A stretch of 64,000 bases of DNA from Nonomuraea sp. SYSU D8015 (GTDB taxonomy: Bacteria; Actinomycetota; Actinomycetes; Streptosporangiales; Streptosporangiaceae): positions 782,425 to 846,424 of the forward strand of contig NZ_VJYI01000003.1 in assembly GCF_008065375.1 (NCBI RefSeq), in the 5' to 3' direction. The translations under genes and the position numbers were made by a program. Positions 54,087-62,840 of this stretch are shown piece by piece; position 1 is the first letter of the stretch; every line of letters starts with the position of its first letter. The notes beneath the pieces are model-generated. The model did not search any database, was not told the origin of the DNA, and saw nothing but the letters and a program-made list of their open reading frames with translations.

Positions 54087-54452
54087 TCAGACCTGCTTCC
54101 AGACGAGGCGGAGGACCGCGTTGATGATGAAGAGCGCGTAGAAGAGGAGGGCGGGGGCGACCAGGCCGGAGGCGTAGAGCGCCAGGGCGCCGCCGCCGAA
54201 CCAGAGGATCTCCAGGGCGGCGCGGGCGAGGCCGGTGAGCGGGAACGTGGCGTTCGCGCCGCCGCCTGCCCCGAACAGCGCCCACACGGCGATGAACAGC
54301 GCCGGGCCGCCGGGCCCTGCCAGGAGCTTGACGCCCCAGTGGGGGCTGACGGTGAAGCCCCAGTAGCCCACGGAGAACAGCACGCCGAGCTCCAGGAGGA
54401 ACATCAGTGCCGCGTTGGCGTGCTTGCCGAGCTCGAGCATCTGCGTCTCCAT
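54087..54452 (-). CDS. YrdB-like (DUF2568) small membrane protein
   Basis: A 121-residue protein with four hydrophobic helices (for example AALMFLLELGVLFSVGYWGF), the DUF2568/YrdB pattern of unknown function. First gene of a three-gene leftward operon, divergent from the TetR gene at 54558; palindromes at 54475 and 54511 lie between them. Confidence 0.8.
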   Translation of the reverse strand: METQMLELGKHANAALMFLLELGVLFSVGYWGFTVSPHWGVKLLAGPGGPALFIAVWALFGAGGGANATFPLTGLARAALEILWFGGGALALYASGLVAPALLFYALFIINAVLRLVWKQV

Positions 54453-54474
54453 GGCGTGACGGGCGTTCGCTTAC

Positions 54475-54489
54475 GAGAGCAATGCTCTC
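54475..54489. promoter_or_regulatory. TetR-type operator 1
   Basis: GAGAGC and GCTCTC surround an AAT spacer (54475-54489), 22 bases from the DUF2568 start. The inner part AGAGCAATGCTCT matches operator 2 except in the spacer. Confidence 0.6.
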
Positions 54490-54510
54490 TCATCGGATCG
54501 GTGTTCGTCA

Positions 54511-54523
54511 AGAGCGGTGCTCT
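54511..54523. promoter_or_regulatory. TetR-type operator 2
   Basis: AGAGCGGTGCTCT, the same inverted arms as operator 1 with a GGT spacer, 34 bases upstream of the tetR start. Two like sites in a divergent promoter suggest that the TetR protein represses itself and the leftward operon. Confidence 0.6.
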
Positions 54524-54557
54524 CTTTTTCTCCCAGTGCTCTGATAGCCTGCTGGAC

Positions 54558-55253
54558 ATGACAGCCCGTACCGCCCGAGAACGCGTCAGGGCCGAGCTCA
54601 CCAGGGAGATCACCGACATCGCCCGCCGCCACCTCGCCACCGAGGGCGCGGGCGGCCTGTCGCTGCGTGCCGTGGCGCGGGAGATGGGCATGGTCTCCTC
54701 GGCCATCTACCGCTATTTCCCGAGCCGCGACGACCTGCTCACCGCGTTGATCATCGACGGCTACAACGCGCTGGGCGAGGCCGTGGAGCAGGCCGACGCC
54801 GGCTGCCCGCGCGACGACTTCCTCGGCCGGTGGCTGACCGTCTGCCACGCCGTGCGCGACTGGGCGCTGGCCCATCCGCACGAATACGCCCTGCTGTACG
54901 GCTCCCCCGTGCCCGGCTACCAGGCGCCGCAGGACACGGTGCCGGCGGCTGTGCGCGACACGATCGTTTTCGGCCGCATCATGTCGGAGGCCCACCACGC
55001 CTCCGCCCTCGCCCCGGCGCAGCCTGCTCCCCCTCCGCCGCCCTCGCTCCAGAGCGACGCGGCCATCGTCCGCTCCATCATCCCCGACGTTCCCGATGAC
55101 GTGATCTTCCGCGGCCTGACGGCGTGGACCGCCCTGTACGGCTGGGTCAGCTTCGAGCTGTTCGGCCAGTTCAACAACACCATCGAGGAGCGCCGCACCG
55201 CCTTCGACCACTCGATGCGGCTCATGGCCGCGATGATGGGTCTTGCTCAGTGA
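54558..55253 (+). CDS. TetR-family repressor
   Basis: A 231-residue regulator. The N-terminal helix-turn-helix (SLRAVAREMGMVSSAIYRYF) is typical; the C-terminal part carries the TetR_C_33-like ligand domain (HPHEYALLYGSPVPGY) and a Pro-rich loop (APAQPAPPPPPS). Start 54558 gives MTARTARERVRAEL. Likely represses the divergent DUF2568-SDR-Gfo/Idh operon through the two palindromes. Confidence 0.92.
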   Translation: MTARTARERVRAELTREITDIARRHLATEGAGGLSLRAVAREMGMVSSAIYRYFPSRDDLLTALIIDGYNALGEAVEQADAGCPRDDFLGRWLTVCHAVRDWALAHPHEYALLYGSPVPGYQAPQDTVPAAVRDTIVFGRIMSEAHHASALAPAQPAPPPPPSLQSDAAIVRSIIPDVPDDVIFRGLTAWTALYGWVSFELFGQFNNTIEERRTAFDHSMRLMAAMMGLAQ

Positions 55254-55267
55254 AACTTACTAAGTTT
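55253..55267. promoter_or_regulatory. PadR-type operator
   Basis: AAACTT and AAGTTT flank an ACT spacer, a perfect inverted repeat ten bases before the padR start. AT-rich arms with a central ACT resemble PadR sites, so autorepression is likely. Confidence 0.6.
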
Positions 55268-55277
55268 AACTGAATAC

Positions 55278-55601
55278 ATGGCACGGAGGACACAAGAGCT
55301 CGGCCGCTTCACGGACGTGGCGCTGCTCGTGCTCATCAGCCTGGCCGAGGGCCAGAAGCACGGCTATCGAATGATCAACGACATCGAGGAGTTCTCGGGC
55401 ACCACGCTGGAGCCGGGCACCCTCTATGGCGCGCTGATGCGGCTGGAGGAGCGCGGCTGGATCGAAGCCGTGGATTCGTCCGAGCGGCGCAAACCGTACC
55501 GGATCACCGAGAGCGGCCGCGGGGCGCTGCACGAGCAGCTGACGACACTGCGGCGGGTCGAGCAGGCGGGCTCCCGGCGCGCGGCTTGGGGGCCGGCATG
55601 A
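55278..55601 (+). CDS. PadR-family transcriptional regulator
   Basis: A 107-residue regulator with the PadR winged helix (LLVLISLAEGQKHGYRMINDIEEF shortened here to its ends; GTLYGALMRLEERGWI). It lacks the long C-terminal dimerisation domain, as in subfamily-2 PadR proteins. ATGA overlap with the membrane gene downstream, a common pair in which PadR controls a small membrane protein. Confidence 0.92.
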   Translation: MARRTQELGRFTDVALLVLISLAEGQKHGYRMINDIEEFSGTTLEPGTLYGALMRLEERGWIEAVDSSERRKPYRITESGRGALHEQLTTLRRVEQAGSRRAAWGPA

Positions 55602-56080
55602 TGCGATGCCTGGCACAGGAGGTGCTCCTCTTCTACCCGCAGGCGTGGCGCGAGCGCTACGCGTCAGAGGTCAGCGACCTGATCAGAGCCCGGCCGGCGC
55701 GCCTGCCCACGGTGCTGGACCTGATGCGGGGCGCGGTCGACGCCTGGCTGCACTACCGGCGCGTTCCAGGGGCCGGGCCGTTCCCGCTGGCGATGATCCT
55801 CTTCGGCATGCTGCCGCTGCCGACGATCGCGGCGAACGAACCCACGATGGCCGACAACGTGCGCACCAGCGTGAGCACGCTCGCGGTGGGGGCCATCTGC
55901 AACGGGCTGGGCTGGCTGTCCGTCGCCGCCTTGGTGGTGCCGGGACTGCCGAAGGCGTCAGGAGGGTTCGTGGCCGTGGTCGCGGCCAGCGCGCTGCTCA
56001 GCGTGGGCATGTCGACGCTGGTCGCCCGGAGGGCAATCCAGCGGGGACGCGCCGCCCTCGGCCGGCTCGGCCCGGCGTGA
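55598..56080 (+). CDS. Small membrane protein coupled to PadR
   Basis: A 160-residue protein. The first 50 residues are soluble (FYPQAWRERYASEVSDLI, a motif often seen in PadR-linked membrane proteins) and three hydrophobic helices follow. Function unknown; probably a PadR-controlled envelope response. Convergent with the TetR gene that ends five bases beyond it. Confidence 0.78.
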   Translation: MMRCLAQEVLLFYPQAWRERYASEVSDLIRARPARLPTVLDLMRGAVDAWLHYRRVPGAGPFPLAMILFGMLPLPTIAANEPTMADNVRTSVSTLAVGAICNGLGWLSVAALVVPGLPKASGGFVAVVAASALLSVGMSTLVARRAIQRGRAALGRLGPA

Positions 56081-56084
56081 CCGG

Positions 56085-56684
56085 TCAGCCGCGGGTGAGC
56101 AGCGGCACCAGCACCTCGTCCACGATCTGGACGACGAGCTCGTCCGGGATGGGCGTGCCGTTGAAGAGGAAGTGGTGGCGCAGCAGCGCGTGGCCGGCGT
56201 CGAGCCGGCGCGGCGTGGCCGCGTCCGGCTCGATCTCGCCGCGCTCGACCGCGCGCCGGACGATCTCCTCCATGATCTTCCTGCCCATGCCCTGGGAGGT
56301 CCTGCGCATGGCGCTCACCGGGGATCCGCTGCTCAGCGCCTCGCCGAGAAGCCCGCGCAGGGCCTCCCCAGCGGGTCCCGACAGGGCGTGCGCCGCGAGG
56401 CTCAGCGCGGCGATCAGGTCGCCGCGCAGGGTGCCGGTGTCGGGCACGGACTCGACGGTGGGCAGCGTGTTGCGGACCGCCTCCGTCACCAGCTCGATCC
56501 GGGTCGGCCAGCGCCGGTAGAGCGAGGCCTTGCTGGCCTTGGCCCGCTCGGCCACCCGTTCCATGGTGAGCCCGGCGTAGCCGCTCTCGGTCAGCTCGTC
56601 GAGCGTCGCCCGGTAGATGGCGGCGTTGAGCTCCTCTCCCCTGCGGCGCGGCAGCTTGCGGTGGTCGGTCACCATGGCATGCAT
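56085..56684 (-). CDS. TetR-family regulator of the pump/phosphotransferase operon
   Basis: A 199-residue TetR protein with helix-turn-helix LTMERVAERAKASKASLYRR and a TetR_C_16-like C-terminal domain. ATG 56684 or 56675. It begins one base after the stop of the phosphotransferase-like gene and so is the last gene of that operon; the palindrome at 60414 is its likely operator. Confidence 0.9.
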   Translation of the reverse strand: MHAMVTDHRKLPRRRGEELNAAIYRATLDELTESGYAGLTMERVAERAKASKASLYRRWPTRIELVTEAVRNTLPTVESVPDTGTLRGDLIAALSLAAHALSGPAGEALRGLLGEALSSGSPVSAMRRTSQGMGRKIMEEIVRRAVERGEIEPDAATPRRLDAGHALLRHHFLFNGTPIPDELVVQIVDEVLVPLLTRG

Positions 56685-56685
56685 C

Positions 56686-59028
56686 CTAGGCAGCCTCGGT
56701 GACCGTGCCGGTGTCGCCGTTGACGGTGACGAGCCGGCCGTCCTCGAGCACGGACGTCCCCGTGCCGGTGCCCATGACGGCCGGGATGCCGTACTCCCTG
56801 GCCACGATGGCCGCGTGCGACGCCGCGCCGCCGCTGTCCACGACCACGGCCGCGGCCTGCTGGAACAGCGGCGTCCACGACGGGTTGGTGTACGGGCAGA
56901 CGAGCACGTCGCCGCCGTCGAGCTTGCCGAACTCGGCCGGACCCCTGATCACCTTCACCGGTCCGGTCGCGATGCCGCCGCTGGCCGGCGACCCCGCGAC
57001 GAGCGCGTCGCCGGTCGCGAGCGACGGGAAGACCGCGGCGGGGTCGATGAGCCGCACGCCGGCCAGCTCCTCCCGCTTGGCCGCCCGCGCCCGTACGAGA
57101 TCGCGCAGTCGCGCCTCGGCCGGGTCCCTGATCGCCTCCAGCTCTTCCAGCCGCAGGTGGAAGACGTCCTCCGGCTCGTCCAGCACGCCCTCGTCGCGCA
57201 GCCGCCGTCCCAGTTCGACGAGTGACCTGCGAAGGATGGGCTGCGGCATCGTGAAGGAGAAGTGGCTGTCCTCGCGGAAGGCGATGCCGGCGCGGGCGGC
57301 CGCCACCCACCGCCGCATCCTGGCGCGGCGGCGCGGGGAGCGCAGGAGCGGGTGGGCGAGCAGGCGGTCCAGCGCGTCGTCGCCCTCTTTGCGCGGGGGC
57401 GGCTCGGCGGCCAGCACCCTGATCAGGCCGAGGACGGTCTCCGGGTCGTCACTCCAGGTGGGTGGGGTGACGAGGATGGGGCTGAGGGTCTCGCGGTGGC
57501 CGTACTCGGCCAGGAACTCCTCGAACGCGGCCCGGAACTCGGCGGGCGGAGGGTCGGCGTCGAGCGCGCCCGTGCGCCGGGCCAGCTGGGCCAGCCGCTC
57601 CAGCGCCCGGTTGGCCTCGGTGGTGCGGGTGACCGCGCCGGACATCAGGTCGCCGAACAGCTTGCCGCGCCGCAGCAGCTTGACCGCCACCAGCAGCCGC
57701 AGGAGCGCGAGCCCGGTGCCCGGCAGGTAGTCGATGCGCAGGTCGGCCACCGGCGCCACCAGGGCGAGGGCCTGCCTGGGCACGCGGACGAGCTCCGGCC
57801 ACGGCATCGCGGCCAGGTCGCGTTCCTTCAGTCGCCGGACGGCCGCCAAGTAGGCGACGAAGCGGGGGTCCTCGGTCCAGCGGGCCGGGTCGTACCGCCG
57901 GGCCTTGGCCAGGATGCGGAACGGCGCGGCGAGCACCCCGACCGTGGGGTGCGGCCTGGGCGGTATGAACGCGTAGACGACCCCGTCCTCCTCGCTCAGG
58001 AACCCCTCGAACCCGCGCCGCAGCCCGAAGGCACCGGTCACCTTGCCCATCAGCCCCGCCGGGCCATGCGGGATCCAGGTCGTGATGTCGATCGGGTACG
58101 GCCGCACGGGCAGGTATTCCATGAGCACGGCGGCCAGCCTGCGCCGGAGCGGATTGAGGCTGCCGACCGGGGGCGGCGGCAGCGCGGTCATGGGCCGGGC
58201 CTGCAGCAGGTGGACGCGGCCACCCGCGTACGCCCACTCGATGTCCTGCGGCCGCCCGAAGTGGCCGGCGACCCGCCTGCCGAGCACCGCCAAATCCCCC
58301 ACCACCGCGTCGGGTAGCCGCTCGGCCCCGGTGCCCTTCTCCCGGGTGACACCGCCCCCGGCCGCGCCCCGGATGACGACCTCGCGACGCCCGGGCGTGA
58401 ACTCCACCTGCCCCTCAGCATCGACCACATAGTGGTCGGGGGTGACCAGCCCGGACACGACCGCCTCACCCAGGCCGCTGCTGGCGTCGATGACGAGCTG
58501 GCCGCGGTCGCCGCTGACCGGGTTCGCGGTGAACATGACGCCTGCCATCTCGGCCTCCACCATGCTCTGCACGACCACCGCGATGCTCACCTCGGAGTCG
58601 TCGATGGAGAGCTTGGCGCGGTAGGCGACGGCGCGGTCGGTCCAGAGCGAGCCCCAGCAGCGGCGTACCGCGTCGAGCAGCGCCTCCTCGCCGACCACGT
58701 TGAGGTAGGTGTCCTGCTGGCCCGCGAACGCGGCCCCCGGCAGGTCCTCCGCGGTGGCACTGGACCTCACGGCCACCGGCCCCGCGCCGAGCGCGGCGTA
58801 GGCCTCGAGAATCGCCTCCCGCAGCTCACCGGGCAACTCGACCTGCTCGAAGTACGCCTGCCCGCTGTGCCCCTGGGCGACCTGATCATAGGCATTCGTG
58901 GTGACGACGAACCCGCCGGGCACCGGGAAACCGCTCCTGACCAGCTCCCCCAGGTTGGCACCCTTGCCCCCGGCCATGGCCAGGTCGCCCCGGCCGAATG
59001 CGTCCAACGGTGCGACGAGCTTCATCAT
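56686..59028 (-). CDS. Rifamycin phosphotransferase-like / PEP synthase-like enzyme
   Basis: A 780-residue three-part enzyme: an ATP-grasp PPDK domain (about 1-310, GGKGANLGEL, AVRSSATAEDLPGAAFAGQQDT, VQSMVEAEMAGVMFT, quoted in parts), a middle helical domain (about 320-680) and a swivelling phosphohistidine domain (GGAASHAAIVAREYGIPAVMG region, His about 738). The order and length match rifamycin phosphotransferases, which inactivate rifampin by phosphate transfer, rather than true PEP synthase, which carries a C-terminal PEP barrel instead. The actual drug is unknown. ATG 59028 overlaps the MFS stop codon. Confidence 0.85.
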   Translation of the reverse strand: MMKLVAPLDAFGRGDLAMAGGKGANLGELVRSGFPVPGGFVVTTNAYDQVAQGHSGQAYFEQVELPGELREAILEAYAALGAGPVAVRSSATAEDLPGAAFAGQQDTYLNVVGEEALLDAVRRCWGSLWTDRAVAYRAKLSIDDSEVSIAVVVQSMVEAEMAGVMFTANPVSGDRGQLVIDASSGLGEAVVSGLVTPDHYVVDAEGQVEFTPGRREVVIRGAAGGGVTREKGTGAERLPDAVVGDLAVLGRRVAGHFGRPQDIEWAYAGGRVHLLQARPMTALPPPPVGSLNPLRRRLAAVLMEYLPVRPYPIDITTWIPHGPAGLMGKVTGAFGLRRGFEGFLSEEDGVVYAFIPPRPHPTVGVLAAPFRILAKARRYDPARWTEDPRFVAYLAAVRRLKERDLAAMPWPELVRVPRQALALVAPVADLRIDYLPGTGLALLRLLVAVKLLRRGKLFGDLMSGAVTRTTEANRALERLAQLARRTGALDADPPPAEFRAAFEEFLAEYGHRETLSPILVTPPTWSDDPETVLGLIRVLAAEPPPRKEGDDALDRLLAHPLLRSPRRRARMRRWVAAARAGIAFREDSHFSFTMPQPILRRSLVELGRRLRDEGVLDEPEDVFHLRLEELEAIRDPAEARLRDLVRARAAKREELAGVRLIDPAAVFPSLATGDALVAGSPASGGIATGPVKVIRGPAEFGKLDGGDVLVCPYTNPSWTPLFQQAAAVVVDSGGAASHAAIVAREYGIPAVMGTGTGTSVLEDGRLVTVNGDTGTVTEAA

Positions 59029-60404
59029 GCCCTCTCCTCGACGTAAGCGGTGGTGCGAAGCGGGCGCGCCGGCAGGGCCAGCGCGAGCAGGAACGCCACG
59101 ACCAGCAACGGCGCCATCGCCGCGAAGACCGGCGGCGCGGCCTCGGCGAACGCCTCCCGCACGCTCTCCGGCAACTCGGCGGGCGCGGTGGTGGCGGATA
59201 TTCCGGACCTCAAGGTGATCAGTGCCCCCACGAGCGCGACCCCGGCCGACGCCCCGATCTGCCGCAGGAACGTCACCGAGGACGTAGCCGTCCCCAGGTC
59301 CTCGTACGCGACGGCGTTCTGGGCGGCCAGCACCATGACCTGCATGACCAGCCCGACCCCGAGCCCGGTCAGCAACATCGCGCCGGCCAGTGCCACCGCC
59401 GAGCCTCCTACGAGCCCGATGAGCGCGAGCCCGGCCCCAGCCGCCGCAGTGCCGACGACCGGATACGGCTTGTACACCCCGGTCCGGGTGATCAGCCGCC
59501 CGGACAGGGTCGTGGTCAGCAGCACCCCGCCCATGAGCGCCGTCACCAGCAACCCCGCCTGCGTCGCGCTGGTGCGCAGCGCGATCTGCAGGTACGCCGG
59601 CATGTACGTGATCGTCCCGAACAACGCGAACCCGATGAGCAGGCTGATCGCCACCGGCACCGCGAACGCCCGATCCCGGAACAGCCGCAGCGGCAGAATC
59701 GGGTCCTTGGCGAATCGCGCGCTCACCAGCCACGCCACCAGCCCGGCGGCCGCCACCACCAGAAAGACGGGATTCCCGGTCTGCCCCACCATGACCACGC
59801 CCACGACGGCGACGGCAAGCGTGAGCGCGCCCGCCACGTCCAGCGGCGCCCGCCTTTGTGGCCTGGGCAGACGCAGCGTGGCACTCAGCACGACCAGGGC
59901 CAGCAACCCGAGCGGCGGATAGATGGCGAAGATCCACCGCCACCCGAGCCGATCGATGAACAGCCCGCCGACGAGCGGCCCGCCCACGGCCGCCACGACG
60001 TAGGCGGCACCGATGAACCCCAGGTATCGCCCCCGCTCACGCGGACTCACGATCTCCCCGATGATCGCCTGCGCCCCGATCATCAGCCCGCCGCCGCCCA
60101 GCCCCTGGATCGCGCGGGCGACGATGAACTGCGGCATCGACGTGGCGAGCGCGCACAGCACGGCGCCGGCCACGAAGACGACGATGGCGACCTGCATGGT
60201 GGGCTTGCGTCCGTACCGGTCGCCCAGCTTGCCGTAGACGGGCATGACGACGGTGGCGGCGACGAGGTAGGCGGTGACCACGGCCGGCATCTGGTCGAGC
60301 CCACCGAGACTGGCCGCCACGGCGGGGAGGGCGGGAGCCATGATCGTCTGATCGAGCGCACCCAGCAGCATCGCCAGTATCAGCCCCGACAGCACGAGCC
60401 CCAT
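59025..60404 (-). CDS. MFS drug exporter, DHA2 (EmrB/QacA) type
   Basis: A 459-residue transporter with about 14 hydrophobic helices. The motif LGALDQTIMAPALPAV in helix 1 and GKLGDRYGRKP between helices 2 and 3 are DHA2 signatures; IGGQ-like helix-5 residues also appear as VGGPLVGGL. First gene of a three-gene operon with a drug-modifying enzyme and a TetR repressor, so efflux plus inactivation of one drug class is likely. Confidence 0.92.
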   Translation of the reverse strand: MGLVLSGLILAMLLGALDQTIMAPALPAVAASLGGLDQMPAVVTAYLVAATVVMPVYGKLGDRYGRKPTMQVAIVVFVAGAVLCALATSMPQFIVARAIQGLGGGGLMIGAQAIIGEIVSPRERGRYLGFIGAAYVVAAVGGPLVGGLFIDRLGWRWIFAIYPPLGLLALVVLSATLRLPRPQRRAPLDVAGALTLAVAVVGVVMVGQTGNPVFLVVAAAGLVAWLVSARFAKDPILPLRLFRDRAFAVPVAISLLIGFALFGTITYMPAYLQIALRTSATQAGLLVTALMGGVLLTTTLSGRLITRTGVYKPYPVVGTAAAGAGLALIGLVGGSAVALAGAMLLTGLGVGLVMQVMVLAAQNAVAYEDLGTATSSVTFLRQIGASAGVALVGALITLRSGISATTAPAELPESVREAFAEAAPPVFAAMAPLLVVAFLLALALPARPLRTTAYVEERA

Positions 60405-60413
60405 GACGCCCCC

Positions 60414-60436
60414 TTAGAGAACTATCCGTTCTCTAA
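60414..60436. promoter_or_regulatory. Palindromic operator upstream of the MFS operon
   Basis: TTAGAGAAC (60414-60422) and GTTCTCTAA (60428-60436) are perfect complements with a five-base spacer, ten bases from the MFS start. A similar half site, CGTTCACTAATGG, lies near 60468. TetR-type site spacing; the repressor at 56085 is the natural ligand. Confidence 0.68.
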
Positions 60437-60564
60437 TGAGAATAGGATCCATCGCATAGAAACGCAACGTTCACTAATGGCCTCGACGCATCCACCGCCA
60501 TCGCCGCAGCCCACTGGCCGAATTCCGTAAGCTAGCCTTGCCGCGCACGACCGAGGAGTTGCCG

Positions 60565-61188
60565 ATGACAGCCTTGCCGGAGGACAGCTGGTTCCGCAGC
60601 ATCCGTCCGCAGCCCAGCCTCATCTCGGCCGAGGAGTACGAGGAGCTCCCAGAAGAGATCTCAAGGGCCATAGAGATCGTGGGCGGCTACGTGGCTTATT
60701 GCGAAGCTCCGTCGCCGAGGCATCAGATCGCGGGCAGACGGTTGGCCAATCTCCTGGAGGGCTACGCCAAAGAGGCCATGAGCCACGGATACGAGTGTCT
60801 CACGGTCGCTAACGACGTGGATCTCCGCTTGCGAGACGTACCGCTGCACAACCGTCGCCCGGACGTCGTACTGTACCGATGCCTGGACGAGGAAGGCGGC
60901 GAGAGACTCCGCGCGCAGCATGCGCTGCTGGTCGTTGAGATCGTGTCGCCCGGCTCGGTCATTCAGGACACCGTCGACAAGCTCGCTGAATACGCCAAGT
61001 CCGGCATCCCCCACTACTGGATCGTCCACCTGGACCAAACCGGTGTGTCGACCATTGAGCGTTACCGGCTCGACCCCGCCTCGATGCTCTACAAGAATGT
61101 GGGAACGCTCATGACTGAAGCCGATCCCGCCCCAACGATCACCAATCCCCTACCCCTCACTATCAACTGGGACGACCTGCAGTTCTGA
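60565..61188 (+). CDS. Uma2-family (PD-(D/E)XK nuclease-like) protein
   Basis: A 207-residue Uma2 (DUF820) protein. RRPDVVLY and LLVVEIVSPGS hold the acidic and Glu-x-Lys-like nuclease core; here the middle residue is E in VEI without a following Lys, so activity is uncertain. ATG 60565 has GAGGAG in front; TTG 60538 is possible. Uma2 genes are abundant in actinobacteria and often sit in mobile or defence-rich regions; the function is unproven. Confidence 0.85.
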   Translation: MTALPEDSWFRSIRPQPSLISAEEYEELPEEISRAIEIVGGYVAYCEAPSPRHQIAGRRLANLLEGYAKEAMSHGYECLTVANDVDLRLRDVPLHNRRPDVVLYRCLDEEGGERLRAQHALLVVEIVSPGSVIQDTVDKLAEYAKSGIPHYWIVHLDQTGVSTIERYRLDPASMLYKNVGTLMTEADPAPTITNPLPLTINWDDLQF

Positions 61189-61485
61189 GCACCAGCAGCG
61201 TTGACACCTCGCTTCAGGCCGCACCGCCGCCAGGATGCTCACCCGGCACGCCTTCCGGGTCCGCTTCCAACGCATCCGCACCGCTCATGACGCCCGAGCG
61301 CAGGCCGTCGACTACCGGACATCACCGAGTTCCTCAAGGTCACCACCCATCTGACGGCCAAGAGGATCGGCGAGATGATCGGGCTGACGAAGCAGCAGGT
61401 GTAAGAGCTCCGCAGCCGCTGATTTTCGAGGCTGCGGCCGCGTGGAACTCATGGGCGTGAACCAGGACGTTCGCGTCTGCAGCGA
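61189..61485. other. No clear gene; possible gene remnants
   Basis: Short open pieces only. Near 61318-61404 a frame reads ITEFLKVTTHLTAKRIGEMI then GLTKQQV and stops, like the tail of a helix-turn-helix protein. No start or full domain is visible, so this looks like decayed coding DNA. Confidence 0.4.
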
Positions 61486-61869
61486 TCACAGACGATCTCC
61501 GTAGCTCAGCGCGCGGATGTCCTCCCAGCCGGCTCCGCGAACCTCTCGCTGCATGCCTCCGCCGCTCACCGATGCGTCAGGCAGGACGTAACAGGCATTC
61601 TGGGCACGCTTCTTTTCGTCGGCTGCGACTTTCGCGGCGCGCATGCGCTGGCGGATCTCCTCGCGTCGCTGGTCGTAGGCGTCGGGGTCAGCGGCGCGAT
61701 CCTTCGCGGTCAGCCGGGCGAGGCGTTCGCGGGACGTCCGGTCAACGTCAGCACGCTCCTTGGCGAGACCGGCGAGATAGCCGGATACGGTGGTGCCTTC
61801 CTGCTCGGCCATTGCCTTGACGAGGTCGTACACGTCGTCGGGCAGACTGATCGAGAACTCCTGCGCCAC
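61486..61869 (-). CDS. Ribbon-helix-helix (CopG-like) protein, orphan antitoxin candidate
   Basis: A 127-residue protein. The N-terminal MAQEFSISLPDDVYDLVKAM and following helices have the ribbon-helix-helix pattern of CopG/MetJ-type antitoxins. A charged helical stretch (about 45-90) and a variable tail follow. No toxin-like gene is adjacent: the next genes are the Uma2 protein on the other side and a frameshifted regulator. May be a plasmid-type remnant. Confidence 0.65.
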   Translation of the reverse strand: MAQEFSISLPDDVYDLVKAMAEQEGTTVSGYLAGLAKERADVDRTSRERLARLTAKDRAADPDAYDQRREEIRQRMRAAKVAADEKKRAQNACYVLPDASVSGGGMQREVRGAGWEDIRALSYGDRL

Positions 61870-62024
61870 ACCCGTACCTTAACCAGTAGGGAGTTGTGTG
61901 TCTCGTGAACATCGAAGGGCGCTGACCCGGCGAACAGCGATCAAGAAACCATATTCTGTGGCCACAGCTTGGACCAGTCGCAGGATGCCGATGAGCCGAA
62001 AGGGGCGCGTCGTGGTCGATCAAC

Positions 62025-62840
62025 TTGTTCCGGACCCCCGAGGCGGGCTCGGAGCGCACGGATCCCCGGCGAACCGCCGTTCTGAACGCGTCCCTGATCC
62101 GCGCGACGCGAATCCGGGAGGAGAACGACCGCATCGCCCGCCGACATGGGTATGCCGACATCAGTGACTTGCTCATCCAGACCAGCGCGCTGTCGTTGCA
62201 GCAGATGTCGGAGCGGTTCGGGTTCACCGAAAGCCAGGCCAGGAAGCTGCGGGAGCGACACGGTGTCAACGCGGCCTACAGCGCGACTCGGGCCGAACAA
62301 CGCAGGCGCCTGCGGGGACTCCGCCCGACGTCTTACCCGGCGTCCAGCCGGTCTCCAACGACGGGCTGAGGCTGCAATGCCTGGAATGCGGACGGTGGTA
62401 TCGCAGCCTGACCAAGCACGTCCCCATGGCACACCGGGGACATCTCAACTCAGGACTATCGCGAACGCCACGGCCTGGCAAGGACGGTCTTACTCGAGGC
62501 CGCCGACGTGCGGCGGGGTCAGAGCGAGCGATTCAAGCGCCGCCTAACCGGCGAGCCCGGCCCGCGCGATGCCCAGCGCCGCAACGCCGCGAAGCTGCAG
62601 CAGCACCGCGCCGAGGCAATCGCGGCCAGCCGCGTCGCGATGCAACGCCCGGAGGTCCGCGAACGCCTCCAGGAGAGCATCGCTCGCGCGAACGCCGAAC
62701 GCAGCCGCCAGGTCCGCCGGCGCCACGACGCCCGTGCCCGCGAACACGGCTACGCCGATCTGCGGGAGCTGTTGGTGCGCATCGGGAGCCGCTACCGTAC
62801 TGTCGTCGCTCGATCCGGTCTACAAGAGGGCCGAGTGTGA
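62025..62840 (+). pseudogene. MucR/Ros-like regulator gene with two frame breaks
   Basis: Three segments that belong to one protein lie in two frames. The first (62025 to about 62317) has HGYADISDLLIQ and a helix-turn-helix (SLQQMSERFGFTESQARKL). The second (about 62318-62436, shifted) has the zinc-finger core QCLECGRWYRSLTKHVPMAH. The third (about 62437-62840, original frame) has TQDYRERHGLARTV and a second HGYADLRELLVRI. Both breaks sit at GGGG runs (62314-62317 and 62436-62439), one needing an added base and one a lost base. Either decay or two base-calling errors explains this. The true 5' start is not clear. Confidence 0.6.

Noticed and set aside
59029..59943. N-terminal extension of the phosphotransferase to 1085 residues
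   Set aside because: The extension is the out-of-frame complement of the MFS gene; the true start at 59028 overlaps the MFS stop.
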